The notes: generated by a model not told the origin, from the sequence alone. DNA of 64,000 nt from Mactromeris polynyma (GCA_032209605.1 JASFXZ010000012.1:6386001-6450000); one strand, 5' to 3'. Shown: positions 36,453 through 48,835, counted from the first letter of the stretch. Translations and numbers: made by a program.

Positions 36453-37555
36453 TTAACTTGGAAGATTCATATTTCCACGACGATGACCGTATCCGTTACG
36501 ACCTCGTCCACCAGCCCTGATCCAACGTTGGTCCTGATTATGTGAGATGTTCCTTTCACTTCTATTGTTGGTATGTGAGTTCTGATCACGTGATGAGCCA
36601 TGATGATGATCAGATCTGCCTGCATTAACATTGTTATTAAGTATAACTCTAGATCCACGTAAGGATAGATTAGAGTTATTTAACGCACTAAGGATTGCCT
36701 TGAAGTTGTTGCTCATGATTCTGTCAGATTGGGAGAGGTCATGTTGAATATATACTTGATCATATGGTTTACGTGTCTTCAGGTCCCTTTTCTTGAGCAT
36801 GGTCTTACGTTTATCGTCATGACACTTAAACCGAGCAATAACAACACCAGGTTTTCCATTATTCGCTGATTTCCGTTGGGCATCATCACACTTAACATCG
36901 TTAATACAGAGACCCTCTTAAATCAATATGTTAACCTTATTTGTAGTATTTTCGTTTCTTGATTCTGGAAGGCCCCTTATAACTACATTTAGAGCAATAT
37001 CAGAATTATTCTGGGAAGATGATGTCCGAGAGCTCACTTGTTGAATTTTCACATTCAACTCGTTCAAATCAGCAACAAAATCTTCTTTTATAGATTCCTT
37101 GAAGGAATCAAGCTGTGAGGTCACATCCTGGCGAATACGTCCCAACTCAGAATTAACCCGCTTATCAAGGAGTTGGGCCACCTTATTGGAGATACGTTGT
37201 TCTAGGCCTGACTCCAGTCTATCCATCCGCTCGGTCATTGCTGCAGACATCATGTGCATATCAGCAGATAGTTTACTAATTAGTTGTTCCACTGATGGAG
37301 TAGCATCGCCATGTACAGTTGCCTCAGTCACCACCGAGTTTGAATTTCTAGGAGATTGTTTCTGGTATAAATTTCTCTTAACACTGGCAAATCTTCTTGT
37401 TATCTTGATTGATACTCGCATGGTTCACATGGATCCGATGCATGACGCTTTCTACTCGAACCAACGGGAGTATTCACCCGGGTTATACGCTGCGAGCCCA
37501 TAACAGACTCTACGAAGTCTAGCGCATCACCACCAATGTCTGTACGAGCTTCCAT
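36453..37555 (-). pseudogene. LINE ORF1 (coiled-coil, RRM-like)
   Basis: The start ATG at 37555 gives MEARTDIGGDALDFVESVMG, then a frameshift near 37420 to a frame with a long coiled coil (AAMTERMDRLESGLEQRISN). A short RRM-like strand NVVIRGLPESRNENTTN follows near 36950. Another break (about 36915-36800) leads to KRKTMLKKRDLK and an Arg/Gly/His-rich tail (SGLVDE-like alternative frame excluded) ending NMNLPS. ORF1 proteins of this kind bind the element's RNA. It ends one base before the ORF2 start. Confidence 0.8.
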
Positions 37556-37560
37556 ACTTA

Positions 37561-38090
37561 TATATTAGCCTTCAATACACAATGCACAAAGCGGCTGAGT
37601 CAAACGTGACGATTTTTCAATCATGAACGGTATCACGCTATATATGTATATATTTTTACTATAAATAGCCCAATAGGTGTGTACTACCTATATAAATGTA
37701 GGTTTAAACTTCACAAATACAGAGTAAGATCAAATATAACACCTATGAGTCTATATATATCATCAAACTTCAATACAGAATCATTCCATGAATATTCGAA
37801 AATTATGAAATTTGCACAATTTTTCTTCCGCAAAAAATAAACAAACTGTCTCGTTTTCACCGGAAGTATCCGGTCAGTGTCATTATAAATTATGTTGAAA
37901 GGAGACACATGTATGTTTGCGATGCTAGAAAGCTAAGTAGCTATCACTATACAGCCAACCTTGCCGAAACGAAATACAAGGTAAAACTTCATGGTGCATA
38001 ATTCAATATGTTTTTTTCGAAAGATGCTACAATAAGTATCATGAATATATAGTACATTCTGATAAATTATTACAGCCCGGGGCAATTTCA
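37561..38090. other. Spacer, nothing recognised
   Basis: It probably includes the LINE 5' end. No coding signal. Confidence 0.35.
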
Positions 38091-38950
38091 TTATGCTGGC
38101 TAAACACAGCGGGGTGGCTAATTAAGTCGCGAACGATAATGATCATGAGACGTTAAAGTAGCGTAGGCCTATATATACTCGGTTATAGCATGGAGCCAAT
38201 ATCGATCAGATCTGGGGAATCTTGCGATGAGTCAGAAAGTTGGACATGTTTGCAGTCATTTAATGCGTGAGATCGCAAGTATAAATACATTTATAATACT
38301 GCAAAGAAAAATCCAGTAATTTCATTGGTTAAAGGCTCGTGTATAGGATTCTATATACACGGCGTTGACAGGGTATATGACGTCTGAACTCATTTCCCCT
38401 TCATGCGCCTCGTCACCATTTTCGCTGACGGCTCGACTCGAAAACGTTTATCTCTTGATGTCTGCAAGTTACTAGAAATTGACAATTGATTTTCACACAT
38501 GATTCAATAAATATTGAATAGAGTACATGTGTGCTAGTATTAATATTCAAAACGATAGATTTTTTAAAGTTTGAGCCAAATTCAGTTCGATAAAGTCCAT
38601 GAGATCAGACGCTTGAAAATATAAATTAGAGTGCAAGCGCGCGCTTAACCATCATCATGTGTATTGAGGTACCTTACGGGGTAATGCAATTAATTTTCAG
38701 GCATTATAACGTGTGAGTGAAATAAAAGAAATTTGATCTACAACAAGTAATTCCCGATATATTTTTTAACGAATACGTTTTAATAACTGATATTTTACAA
38801 AACTAAAACACTCTAAACAAGTTTATGAACCAAAAACACCAAAGATACACAGATCTAATTATTAGATCTAGAGAGCTAGGCATCGAAACATTGCTTGTTT
38901 AACTAAATTCGTATGAAAACATGGAATTGCAGTATTATAAATTCGTTATA

Positions 38951-39065
38951 CAGGTTGTTGACAGTGTATATGGGGGAATATAACCAGTCTGCGATTCATA
39001 TAACATATTATATTATATGGCACACAAACTGGTTATATTCCCCCATATACCCTGTCAACAACCTG
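38951..39065. mobile_element. TA-flanked hairpin MITE (mariner-like)
   Basis: 38-bp terminal inverted repeats begin CAGGTTGTTGACAGTGTATA and, with the flanking TA dinucleotides at 38949-38950 and 39066-39067, pair over 40 bp with one mismatch. The loop is 39 bp. TA flanks are the target duplication expected of Tc1/mariner elements. Confidence 0.7.
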
Positions 39066-39081
39066 TATGACTAATAGTAGG

Positions 39082-39245
39082 CAGGGGCGTAGCTTGGATG
39101 AAATGAATGTGTAGGCCAAGATGTAGGGTGGTCTGGGGGCATGTTCCCCCAGAAATTTGTTTGACCCTAGAATGTCAGAGGTGCGTTTTGGCGTATATTT
39201 TCTGGGGAAATGTGTAGGCCGCGGCTATAGGAAGCTACGCCCCTG
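39082..39245. mobile_element. CAGGGGCGTAGC MITE (164 bp)
   Basis: Perfect 14-bp terminal inverted repeats CAGGGGCGTAGCTT / AAGCTACGCCCCTG, flanked by a 5-bp direct repeat GTAGG (39077-39081 and 39246-39250). The terminus resembles hAT-type ends, but the duplication is shorter than the usual 8 bp, so the superfamily is uncertain. Confidence 0.75.
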
Positions 39246-39561
39246 GTAGGCCTATACATAACATGTGCAGCTTTCTGGGATAATATCAAGAATGGTCTCC
39301 CTTGATTATCGGCTTCGTTTAAGCCATTTCCTCTCACCTGGATTGCCTCCCTTCCCCGTGAAAATGACACCTGTCAAACTGGTCTATCGTCAATAATCGA
39401 TATTGGCTCCATGCTTTAACCGAAAATACCCGAAATTAACGTCCCTTGATCATAATCATTAGCGACTAACTTAGCCACCCCACTGTGTTTCTACAGCATG
39501 TTGAATTGCCTAGAGCAATAGTTTGACTTTATATATTCTTGGGGGTGTATAGAACAACAAT

Positions 39562-39863
39562 CATGTAGCGGATCCGTGGTCCAGTGGTAGCGCGCTGGAC
39601 TTGTAATCCATGGATCGCTGGTTCGATTCCCCGCTCCATCACTGACCGTACTAACAGTCTTTCGGACGAGACTTTAAAAACCGAGGTCCCGTGTATGATG
39701 CTTTACATCGTGCACGTAAAAGAACCAGGGGTGCTTCTGGAACTGGGGCATCTCCTGTATCATGCACTATCCTCCAAAAATCTAATATGACTAACATTCT
39801 TCTGGAGGTGTCGCCCATATAAGAAACCGGTGGCGACGATAAATAAACGCAAATACAAACAAA
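39562..39863 (+). mobile_element. tRNA-derived SINE with 11-bp target duplication
   Basis: The tRNA-like head has box A TGGTCCAGTGGTAGCGCG and box B GGTTCGATTCC. The anticodon loop CTTGTAA suggests a tRNA-Thr(TGT) source. The body contains CGAGACTTTAAAAACCGAGG and GTGCACGTAAAAGAACCAG, a core common in invertebrate SINEs, and ends in an A-rich tail. An 11-bp direct repeat AGAACAACAAT at 39551-39561 and 39864-39874 marks the insertion. Confidence 0.9.
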
Positions 39864-39874
39864 AGAACAACAAT

Positions 39875-40406
39875 GACTTGAACGTGATATTAGAAATAAA
39901 TTTTCAATCACGGCAACAACTAACAGTTCAATGGAAACAGAAAATGTGTTGCTTATTCGTAAAAATGAATAAAACACTTTTGTAAGTAAGTTTGTATCTC
40001 GAAAGTATGTGCAAATTAATACTGGTAAATTGTCGCAGATTGTTTAAAGATGAATTTATAAGATCAGAAAACTAGCTTATAAGAACAACGAGAGTATTTT
40101 AGTAATCTGTCGTAGTGGACATTTAAATAATTATACATGGCTTTCAACTTAAAATAGCACTGTATGTACTTACATAATAACGATTGTCGTCTGTGAATAA
40201 TTTAAAAACACGATTTGGCTTTAATCCTGATCATTCTATGAATACTGCGTATATATGTAGAAAAATATCAAATCTCGTGCTTTCAACATCTCTATTACAT
40301 CTCTATTATATAAATATAGGGATTGAATTTGGCGTGATCCATATAAATAGCATCACTTTAAATAATTTCACTTTAGTATAAAGTTAAAACAGAATCATCG
40401 CCAAAA

Positions 40407-40408
<2 letters not shown>
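39875..40408. other. Spacer, nothing recognised
   Basis: AT-rich. No supported feature. Confidence 0.35.
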
Positions 40409-40441
<33 letters not shown>

Positions 40442-40689
40442 TAGTTTATTATAGTGACATGTGCATTTACATGTATATACATACATTACAAATAACAGAT
40501 AGATAAGCACCCGGCCCATTGGGCCTATAGGTCACCTTAACATATTGAAGTAATAGAGAATTTCCGATATATATAATTAATTCAACATCATAATTATACA
40601 TCTGAGGCAACATAATACAAGTATATAGAGACACACTTTTACAATTCATCACATGCAACATAATGCAAATTCATACAGACACACTTATA

Positions 40690-40930
40690 CAAGTCAAACA
40701 AGTAATATAATACAGATACATTCACACTTATACAAGTCAAACAAGTAATATAATACAGATACATTCAAACTTATACAAGTCAAACAAGTAATATAATACA
40801 GATACATTCACACTTATACAAGTCAAACAAGTAATATAATACAGATACATTCACACTTATACAAGTAATATAATACAGATACATTCACACTTATACAAGT
40901 AATATAATACAGATACATTCAGACACGCTT
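40690..40930. repeat. 43-bp minisatellite in LINE 3' UTR
   Basis: About four units of ACTTATACAAGTCAAACAAG plus TAATATAATACAGATACATTCAC, then two or more shorter 32-bp units lacking the TCAAACAAGT part. Confidence 0.9.
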
Positions 40931-41097
40931 AAACAACACAATGCAGATACATTCAGACACACATCATACAGATCATTCGGGCAGAACAGTACAAATAAAT
41001 AGAAATTAAACATAGTCAGATCTATGCAAGCACACAATATAAGTACATACAGGAAATATATGCAAATTTAAAATAAACATAATTTTATACAGGTTTA

Positions 41098-42186
41098 TCA
41101 ATTATGGAACAGTATGTCTCTTCTTTTTAACCAAGCACAGACAAGAAATTTAGCTAGTTTTCGTGGGTTAGATGACATTATACACGAAAGTCTCTGATTT
41201 GCTTTTAAATCGGCACTATTTAAAAATAGATCACTGAAACAGTTGTCACGAAGATCATTATAAAGTTCACAATTGAAAAGAAAATGTGTTTCGTCCTCCA
41301 CTTGGTTTAGGTTACAGAGTCTACAGAGTCTCTCGTTTGGTTGTTCCCCAGTATATCTCCCAGTTTCAATTCTTAGTAATATCCCACATCTAAATTGACA
41401 AAGTATAGACCGTTCGTTTTTATTTAAATTCAGTTTTACATATTCTTCACATTTAAAGTTATTTTTGTAGAGTCGGTATGTTCTGAGTTTTGAAATAGTT
41501 TGAACGTTTTCAATCCAGTTGTTTGAGTAATAGTTCACTAATAAATCATGTGCCTGAGGTAAATTTATAACAGTTCTGTTGTTGAAACTATCGATTAGTC
41601 CCAGTGCTGTCATAACATTTTTGATGTCACGTGACCAGTTGTTGTTGTTATTGTTCTGAAGGTAATCAAAGTTGTATATTTGTTTTGTTAAACGTGTGTC
41701 GTCCATCTTGATGAGTCGGTTCCACATGCGTAGCATGTTTTCCCATCGTCGGTAAACGCTAGGTAGCCATCCTGTGTCGCCAACCATTGCCAAAATGGGA
41801 GTAAAACGATGGACGCCAAGAAAGTAGCGCATGGCTCTGTGTTGCACGTTGTCTATTTGTTGGTATCTTTTAAATCCCCATACTGAAGAGCAATAGTCTA
41901 GAATTGGTATCACACATGCTGTAAATAGTTTTTCGTATGATCTAAATCCGAATTCCTTTAAGTCGTGAATTTTGTTGATGATGGCACCAAGTGCTCGACC
42001 GGCTGCTTTACCAAGAGACTTACAGTTGTTAGAACGATCATTCTTTTCTTCAAAGGTCACACCTAGATATTTGTATTGTTTCACAGTTTCCAATGTATCA
42101 TTACCTATCTTAAATTTTAATTCACTGCATGGGTTATTGTTTCTTCGGAAATGCATGCATTTTGATTTATTTGCATTAATCAGCAC
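41098..42186 (-). pseudogene. LINE ORF2 C-terminal part
   Basis: Uninterrupted 362-codon frame. LINANKSKCMHFRRNNNP and YLGVTF are RT thumb motifs; YCSSVWGF and HRAMRYFLGVHRFTP follow. The end carries ETGRYTGEQPNERLCRLCNL and EDETHFLFNC, a C-x2-C ... H-x4-C zinc-knuckle common to C-termini of such LINEs. The catalytic YADD region is missing because of 5' truncation at about 42190. The lack of any stop suggests a fairly recent insertion. Confidence 0.87.
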
Positions 42187-42343
42187 CCTCCAATTTGTAT
42201 TGATTGTTATCCAGTTCTACTGCGTTAAAGTTCACACCTTTACAGATCAAAACGTCAAGCTGTATATTGCCACCCAATATAATTGACCGTACCAATATTT
42301 TATCTCGATGCTATTCTATAAAAGTTCTATATTTCCACAAAGT

Positions 42344-42361
42344 CCCCCCCCCCCCCCCCCC
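42344..42361. repeat. Poly-C run (18)
   Basis: Homopolymer of C next to the 5' boundary of the truncated LINE. Its length may be unreliable in an assembly. Confidence 0.9.
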
Positions 42362-42396
42362 TAAAAGCGCTTTCGGTGTTAATTAACAGTTGGTAT

Positions 42397-42540
42397 AATC
42401 GCTACATCAAGATGTATCACTTTAATCAGATGCCGTGTTTGGATAATCGCTACATCAGGATGTATCACTTTAATCAGATGCCGTGTTTGGATAATCGCTA
42501 CATCACGATGTATCACTTTAATCAGATGCCGTGTTTGGAC
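42397..42540. repeat. 48-bp minisatellite, 3 copies
   Basis: Three units of AATCGCTACATCAGGATGTA plus TCACTTTAATCAGATGCCGTGTTTGGAT. Confidence 0.95.
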
Positions 42541-42599
42541 GCCGATAAAGCTTACACAACAATATCTAGTGTATTCGAAATTAAAACAGAACAGAACTA

Positions 42600-45500
42600 A
42601 ACCAGACTATGCTCAACAAAATTCGTTAAAAACTAAAATGCTAAAATGAAAGATAATCCACATTACAGCAAAAAAGTGCCATCGAAAGGACATATTTTGG
42701 ACACTTATATATATATGTGCACACTGTATCTACCCCTATTGGAAAGTGTTTAAATTAAAATATAAATTATTGTTTTAGTCGTTCCTAATTTCAATGTGAT
42801 AAAGTGACCATAAAAAACTTAAAAAAGGACAATGAGGACAAAGGAATTCACAGAAACATAATATTTGCATTACGATCAAGTTTAGAAAGTTAAGTCTGTT
42901 ACGTTTGTTTGCGCACGAAAGTTGACTTATCAGGGTTTGAAAAGATTTTCCCTTCACAATTTAATTAATAAAATAATTCAATAATAATTATATTCCGACG
43001 TGAAAAAAACGGTTCTAAATCATATAAAATGATTTATATTTAAAACCAGTCAATAACAACTGGTTATCAATTGAACACATTGATAGTTACAACAACAACA
43101 ACGTAGCAGACGAGAATAATGAAAGGAAATCGAGATTTTTTTTAGTACATTACTAACTTTAACAAAGAATGGAAGCAAGAAGCAATTAATTATTTAAAAT
43201 TATAAAAACACCATAATATTGTTCATTTAATCAAGAAAACAGACATAACTGCTAAAATGTTTTCACTTATTGGAAAATATGATTTATTAGCCCCTAAACT
43301 TTTGGAAATGGACAATCTTCTTTGTAATAAAAGGTGATATTTTAAAATCAAATTGGAAGCAAGAAGATGTTTAGTTAGAATAAATATGTTTACACTTAAT
43401 GCTAAGAGAGGAAATTGAAGAATATTGTCATAACTGCTAAAATATGCTAGTATTAAGATAAAGTGTTTAAATTTACGTATGAAAATAATTTCCCTCAATA
43501 ATCTATTGATTAAAACTGAGCTAGAGCTGGAAACTCGATATCGATTTTCGGGTCATTTTCAAGGGAGACAATCCACTGCGGTAAGCCAGCTAAAAGGCAC
43601 GGAAAGCTGCGTATGTAATATCAATAAATATGTTCTACAGCTGATTTAAGTAGTTTCTCGACAGAATACTCGTGATTTATAGCCACAAAAAAGGTTTACC
43701 TTTCTAGAATTAGAATTATAACGTTCGAAGTGACGTTAGGTAAATACAACCGCTGTAGTTAATGGTGTTATGGCAACATGGATTCGTTTTACGAATTACA
43801 TGTTGTTGTAAGGATTTCCCCGAAACATGCACATGTGAACATTACGTTCCTGTTCAATCAGAGCTATAAAACTGGCAAATATACACGCTTACTGGAAGAG
43901 TCATCTTGTTGTCAACACGGAATGTATGCGCATAGGGTCAGTCAGGTCAATTTCAGGGGATCATCTGGGATTCATTGTCAAATATCGCCTCATTTAGGAG
44001 CAAATTTATTTCTTCTATGCTTAGAAACCCACTGTAAATCATTCTGAAACGAAATTGCAATGCTAAATTGCTAGTCCGAGTTTGCTAAGTCATTATTTAA
44101 TCAAAGCACTGAAGGTGCTGACAACAAGGGGCTCACTGAAGATCACAGATGTCACTTTGACATATATTTTACCTATCACAATAGTCTATCAAGAACACTT
44201 TGTTATGTCAGTATATTAAATAATATAGGAGTTAAACACAATACTGTATTCAAAAATTTGGTATTGACAGTCAGAAGGATGGATGGAGAAGAAGTTAATG
44301 TTGATTATATGCCAAGTTGCAATGCAATCCATTGAAAACTAAAGTATTTTGCTACATGTGTACAGGAGACTTCAGTTCAAAGGGACATAATTCTAAAACA
44401 TTTTGATGGATGCACAGCAAATTTATGTCTTCCACATCTAAATCATGTATCATGGTACTTGTATTATCAAACTGCATTGTAATCCCTTGAAAACTGAAAA
44501 AGTAGTTAGCCACACAAACTACATATGTTGTATATTGAACAGAACTACCAATCGACCGACCTACAGACAGGATGACAATAAAACAAAAAGTGTATTTCCG
44601 TAAATAGTCGATATTCAACGGAACGATGACGGAATGGGCATTTCCCATGATTTCAATATACGTATAATTGTTCGTTGGATATATTATATGTCGCACCGTT
44701 TTCGTCTTGTATACGTATCTCTGCCTACTGCTATCGTCCGCTGCCTACTGTACACTATCGTCTGCTAGCTTGTTTTCAGTGCACTTCACGCGTGATACGG
44801 CTGCGGCGTAGGTAGACATTCTTTCTGTAATTTGCAATATTTAATCAGCAAGTTTCTTTGGGGTTCTTTCTTTTGAGTTAGTGATGTCAGCTCAAATCCG
44901 TTTTTAAATGATATCGCAAATGCTTACCGTAATTTCTTTGTTAGACAAGGACTACTTTCTTCAGGAGTATGTAGCCTTTGGCGGTTCAGAATGTAAGACT
45001 TGGAAAGACTCATCCGGTGAGTGTCCGAGGATTTCGTCTAATATAGCAATTGGCTCTAACGAGCCCCTTGCTAAAAAGGGTGTCTAAATAATAATGTAAC
45101 TTTGCAGAAGTACAATTACACAAGCGGTTGTCTGTTTTTTAATAGTTTAGAGATATATCAAATACTTCCGATTTCAAAAGTCATAAATACATTTTATTCG
45201 ACACTCCCGATAAAGTCATGTATACAGCCGAGTGAGAACAGTTATAGAGAACCGCAACTGTTTTATGATGTTATTGTGAATGACGATTTTTCCGATAATT
45301 GTCCTTCCTTGTGAAAGCATATATTGGTTATTTCCCTTGTGTATGTCGTCCTGGTAATTTAGTATTCATCGTTTTATTTGCTATTCTATCTTGTCATTTT
45401 GCTGTGAACTTGCACAGAGCTTCAATGACTTTTCCATTATACAAATTGAACTCATTAAGGACATGCATCTATGCTCAACTAAGCTACGTGAAACAGATGA

Positions 45501-46416
45501 CATGGATTCATGCTACACGTGTGACGAACAGGTATAAATAGTTCTCTTGTAACGCAATTAGAAGTCGAAGAAAATAGCTCGATATCCGAAATAATGGCTT
45601 AAGTGATTTTGTCTCTTATAAATTCATAAACGATATATCTCTATATCTAAAATGAAGGTGGTTCCAAATAAGTTCAAAAGGTCCCTTCAGCCGTTTCTTT
45701 TGCTATTAAAGTTTTGTTTATTACAGCGGATCGAAATTTCAGCGGTGTTTCCAAACATTGTTCAAAAGAAAATCAATAACTACAGTTACGTTGCGGTTTT
45801 GATAATTGCCATATTCCGACTGGGGAAGCAGAAATATCGCTTCAGAGTGAATTTTAATGTAGACATTAAATTTACAATTAATAATTAAAAAATGTTTGAT
45901 AAACAATAACTTTTATTTTGTATTATAATTGTATGGACGTTCACTATTCAAACATTGTGTGCGAAATATTTCATAATTAATGATGGCAAGTGAAGATTTC
46001 CCATCAAATTGCGAAAACGGTTACAATGCTTTCATAATCTAATAAAATGAAATTCGATTTTGTACATTTAACTATTGTTATATGCCTAATTTTCTATTAT
46101 TAAAGTAAAAATGTCAATAATAATCTTGTACATTCTAAATAATAGACGTAAACAGATTTCAGTATTTTCTACGGATCACGTGTGTGATATTTATTCGAAA
46201 TCTATAATTAAAAAGATATATGTAGCGATTTACTGGGATCCTTTGTCTGACATCGACAGTCTTGCATATATTTCACCTGACCGTACTCAACATTTGAATT
46301 CGTTACAAAACGAAACAACAAGAAATTGTGTGTACGTACATGTATAACACTTGCATTTTCACATGTAAGTTTTCCACCATCTCCGGGTAGATATATTTAA
46401 AACTATAAAATAAAAA
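42600..46416. other. AT-rich gene-poor stretch
   Basis: No gene recognised. About 43162-43530 holds two diverged copies of an approximately 184-bp segment (GGAAGCAAGAAG at 43170 and 43354; ATAACTGCTAAAAT at 43246 and 43430). A 90-codon plus-strand ORF at 43778-44047 has no recognisable domain. The remaining ORFs are short and AT-biased. Confidence 0.35.
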
Positions 46417-46687
46417 GATTGTTGCACTACGTACCACTAACTATCAACTATGGTGAAATTCGCAAACAATAACTGGATAACATCATAAAAAGGTAAAATA
46501 TGGCAGTTCTGGGCACTGGCAAGCCTGTTTCTAGTCTTATGATATTTATCTAACCGAAAAGTACCACGAATATTAACAAGATAGCTAGATAATTATCGCG
46601 ATGATTAAGTGGTTAACACGAAACAATTCGCGAACGTTATAATGTAAACTTGTGGCAGTAATATGCAACCATAATCAACAATTACAA

Positions 46688-47015
46688 AGATTGTTGCAGT
46701 ACGCACCACTAACTATCAGCGGTCTCAAAGATTGTTGCAGTACGCTCCACTAACTATCAGCGGTCTCAAAGATTGTTGCAGTACGCACCACTAACTATCA
46801 GCGGTCTCAAAGATTGTTGCAGTACGCACCACTAACTATCAGCGGTCTCAAAGATTGTTGCAGTACGCACCACTAACTATCAGCGGTCTCAAAGATTGTT
46901 GCAGTACGCACCACTAACTATCAACGGTCTCAAAGATTGCTTCAGTACGCACCACTAACTACCAACGATTACAAAGATTGTTGCAGTACGCACCACTCAT
47001 ATCAACGGTTATAAA
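46688..47015. repeat. 41-bp minisatellite, about 8 copies
   Basis: The unit is AAAGATTGTTGCAGTACGCA plus CCACTAACTATCAGCGGTCTC. A lone diverged copy lies about 270 bp upstream at 46417-46450 (GATTGTTGCACTACGTACC), perhaps the ancestral seed. Confidence 0.95.
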
Positions 47016-48835
47016 TCTGCAAATTATTGAGTTGATCGAGTAATGCATCTGATTGGAGTCGTACACTATCGAGTACAGGTTGTGTACGGGACTAGATGAT
47101 CTAAGACCGAGCGGTAACAATATGTGACCAGATGTCTTCCCGATGAACTAGACCATTTACACGAGTATACACGAGTTTACTAGAGCGCTACGAGATGTAT
47201 TTCAGACCGCTTCCAGACCGTCTGGCTTCTCGATCGCTATTTTGTTGACATGTCAAAAACACTCATGTTGAAACCCCGACCGCTACCGACCAAGTCTTGG
47301 AAAGTCGTAACACCCCAGTTACACAGACGGTCGGTCCCCAATCGGTCATTTTATTTTAAATTACTCGCTGTTTTGATCGGTTGTCATGCGTGATTTTAGT
47401 TCTGGTTTTCTGTGTAAACGGCCATCGGTGATGGACAAGTGTTCAATCGGTTAAACAAACATTTCATGGGTTGCTGGTAGGTGACCGAAAGCAACTCAAA
47501 CGGGGTTGGATCGGTGATAAGGATGTTTTCATCGATAAAAATGCTGAAATACTATCGGTTTTTATCGTTTGTAAATCGGAGCTAAATCGGGCGTAACGCT
47601 GATTAATCAGCGTTTGATAGCTAGTCATCAGTGGTTAAACACTTTCCGTCAGATATGGCCGGTGATTCATATTTGGTTATCTTTGTCCGATCGGCGATAT
47701 CGGTGATTAATAGCTTGCATATCTCGTGATATAGGTTGCTGTCGGTTCTTTTATTAAAACAACATGTTTAAGTGATGAGAACCGATGATTTTTTTGCAGT
47801 TGAGTTGACCGATAGAAAAAAGATAAGAATTAAAATGTGGGATTTCGTCGGTTTTGATCGGTGGTTAATAGGGATTCAATCTGTGATCAATTGATTGCCG
47901 CCATCGTGTCATCGGTGGGTTTAAATTTGTAAGTGGCCAATCGGTATTCATAAGTACTCATCAGCTGTTGATCGGTTTCTATCGGTGGTAAGTATTAGTT
48001 GATCGGTTGCTTATCGGTGGCTCATCGGTGATATCGGTTGTAGACAGGTTGTCAATCGGTTATTTGTAAAATATTTTCACCGATCGAGAATTTTAAACAT
48101 GTTTAAAAATCCCAATCGGTAATTTTTCACCGATAAAACTTATCTTTCCCCAATAGCAGTTGGTAGGTGGAAAACAGGTGACCAATAGGTGATATCGGTG
48201 TTAAATACGTTGTCATCGGTTCACTCCATAATTTGGCTAAAAAACTACCGATCAATCACCGATGGCTCTGTGTAACTGGGGTGTAAGACTTTGCTATAAT
48301 CCATCACGATGGTCGTGGTGGATCGTAACAAGGTCGTACGACGCCACTACCACGTGTCACGATCAATCAAGACTATGTTACGATCTACTACGATCTACTA
48401 AGACTTCCTACGACTTGCTACGACGTCATCCCCGACTACAATACGACCTACCTATGACCTACCAAGACTAGTTTTGGTAAAAAATCGTGATTTGGTCTTG
48501 GTGGGGTCGCAGGTGGTCGGCGAAGATCGTGGTGAAAATTTCCCACGCGGTCCTGACGACTTCGCTTCGACCTGTCCCAACCTGTCTCGACCTCACCACG
48601 ACCTCACCACGACTACCCCGATGTCGCCACGGCTATGTTACGACCTTCCACGACCTTCAACAAATTGGCTCCGACCAAATGCCATTCCCGACGCCGCTAC
48701 GACCCATTCCGACGCTTCCCGAGTGATGGGGATCAACCCCGATCACTTACCCGATCATCCCAAGACGCTCCACGATCTTCAGGTCGACGTCGGTCGGGGA
48801 GGAGATCGTGAAGGTGGGAAGGGGGCTTAAGAATG
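47016..48835. mobile_element. Outer element rich in CGAC/CGATC motifs, interrupted
   Basis: The flanks 47100-47310 and 48284-48830 share dense, degenerate motifs such as CTACGAC, CACGAC, CGATC and GACC in direct and inverted orientation. They are rejoined at a TAA if the inner element is removed (AAGTCGTAA then GACTTT). No clear outer termini were found, so its class and limits are approximate. ORFs of 69-118 codons at 48262-48830 simply read these motifs. Confidence 0.5.
47311..48283. mobile_element. 973-bp TIR element with ATCGGT motifs
   Basis: 17-bp perfect terminal inverted repeats CACCCCAGTTACACAGA / TCTGTGTAACTGGGGTG, flanked by a 3-bp direct repeat TAA (47308-47310 and 48284-48286), as in PIF/Harbinger elements. 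The interior carries many ATCGGT hexamers in forward orientation and, toward the right end, inverted ACCGAT copies. No transposase ORF. Confidence 0.85.

Larger units (their letters stand above)
34259..37560 (-). mobile_element. APE-type LINE with ORF1 and ORF2 (decayed)
   Basis: The element runs right to left: ORF1 (37555-36453), ORF2 endonuclease (36452 to about 35390), then a reverse transcriptase core and C-terminal domain (35375-34294). The two ORFs are directly adjacent. The 3' end is a fold-back inverted duplication at 34259-34388. The copy at 41098-42186 belongs to the same broad family, since both carry 'RAMRYxLGV' and 'KLRTYRL' strings. Confidence 0.88.
38091..39510. mobile_element. 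1.4-kb element with about 115-bp inverted termini
   Basis: The left arm 38091 to about 38205 begins GGCAATTTCATTATGCTGG and includes CACAGCGGGGTGGCTAA and GCATGGAGCCAATATCGAT. The right arm about 39395-39510 is its inverted counterpart, estimated at about 80% identity by eye (GCAATTCAACATGCTG, CACAGTGGGGTGGCTAA and GCATGGAGCCAATATCGAT on the minus strand). No transposase or clear target duplication. Two smaller elements sit inside it. Confidence 0.7.
40409..42190 (-). mobile_element. 5'-truncated LINE with (TTAC)n tail
   Basis: Minus-strand element consisting of the last 362 codons of ORF2 (42186-41098), a 3' UTR of about 650 bp holding a small minisatellite, and a terminal simple-repeat tail (TTAC)n at 40440-40409, the type of 3' end seen in several non-LTR clades. 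Confidence 0.85.

Noticed and set aside
44125..45070. CAAGGGGCTC / GAGCCCCTTG as ends of a 946-bp element
   Set aside because: Only 10 bp match, with no target duplication adjacent to the ends and no extended terminal similarity.
48262..48830. ORFs of 69-118 codons
   Set aside because: They read dense CGAC-type motifs of a repeat element. The residue pattern simply follows the motif.
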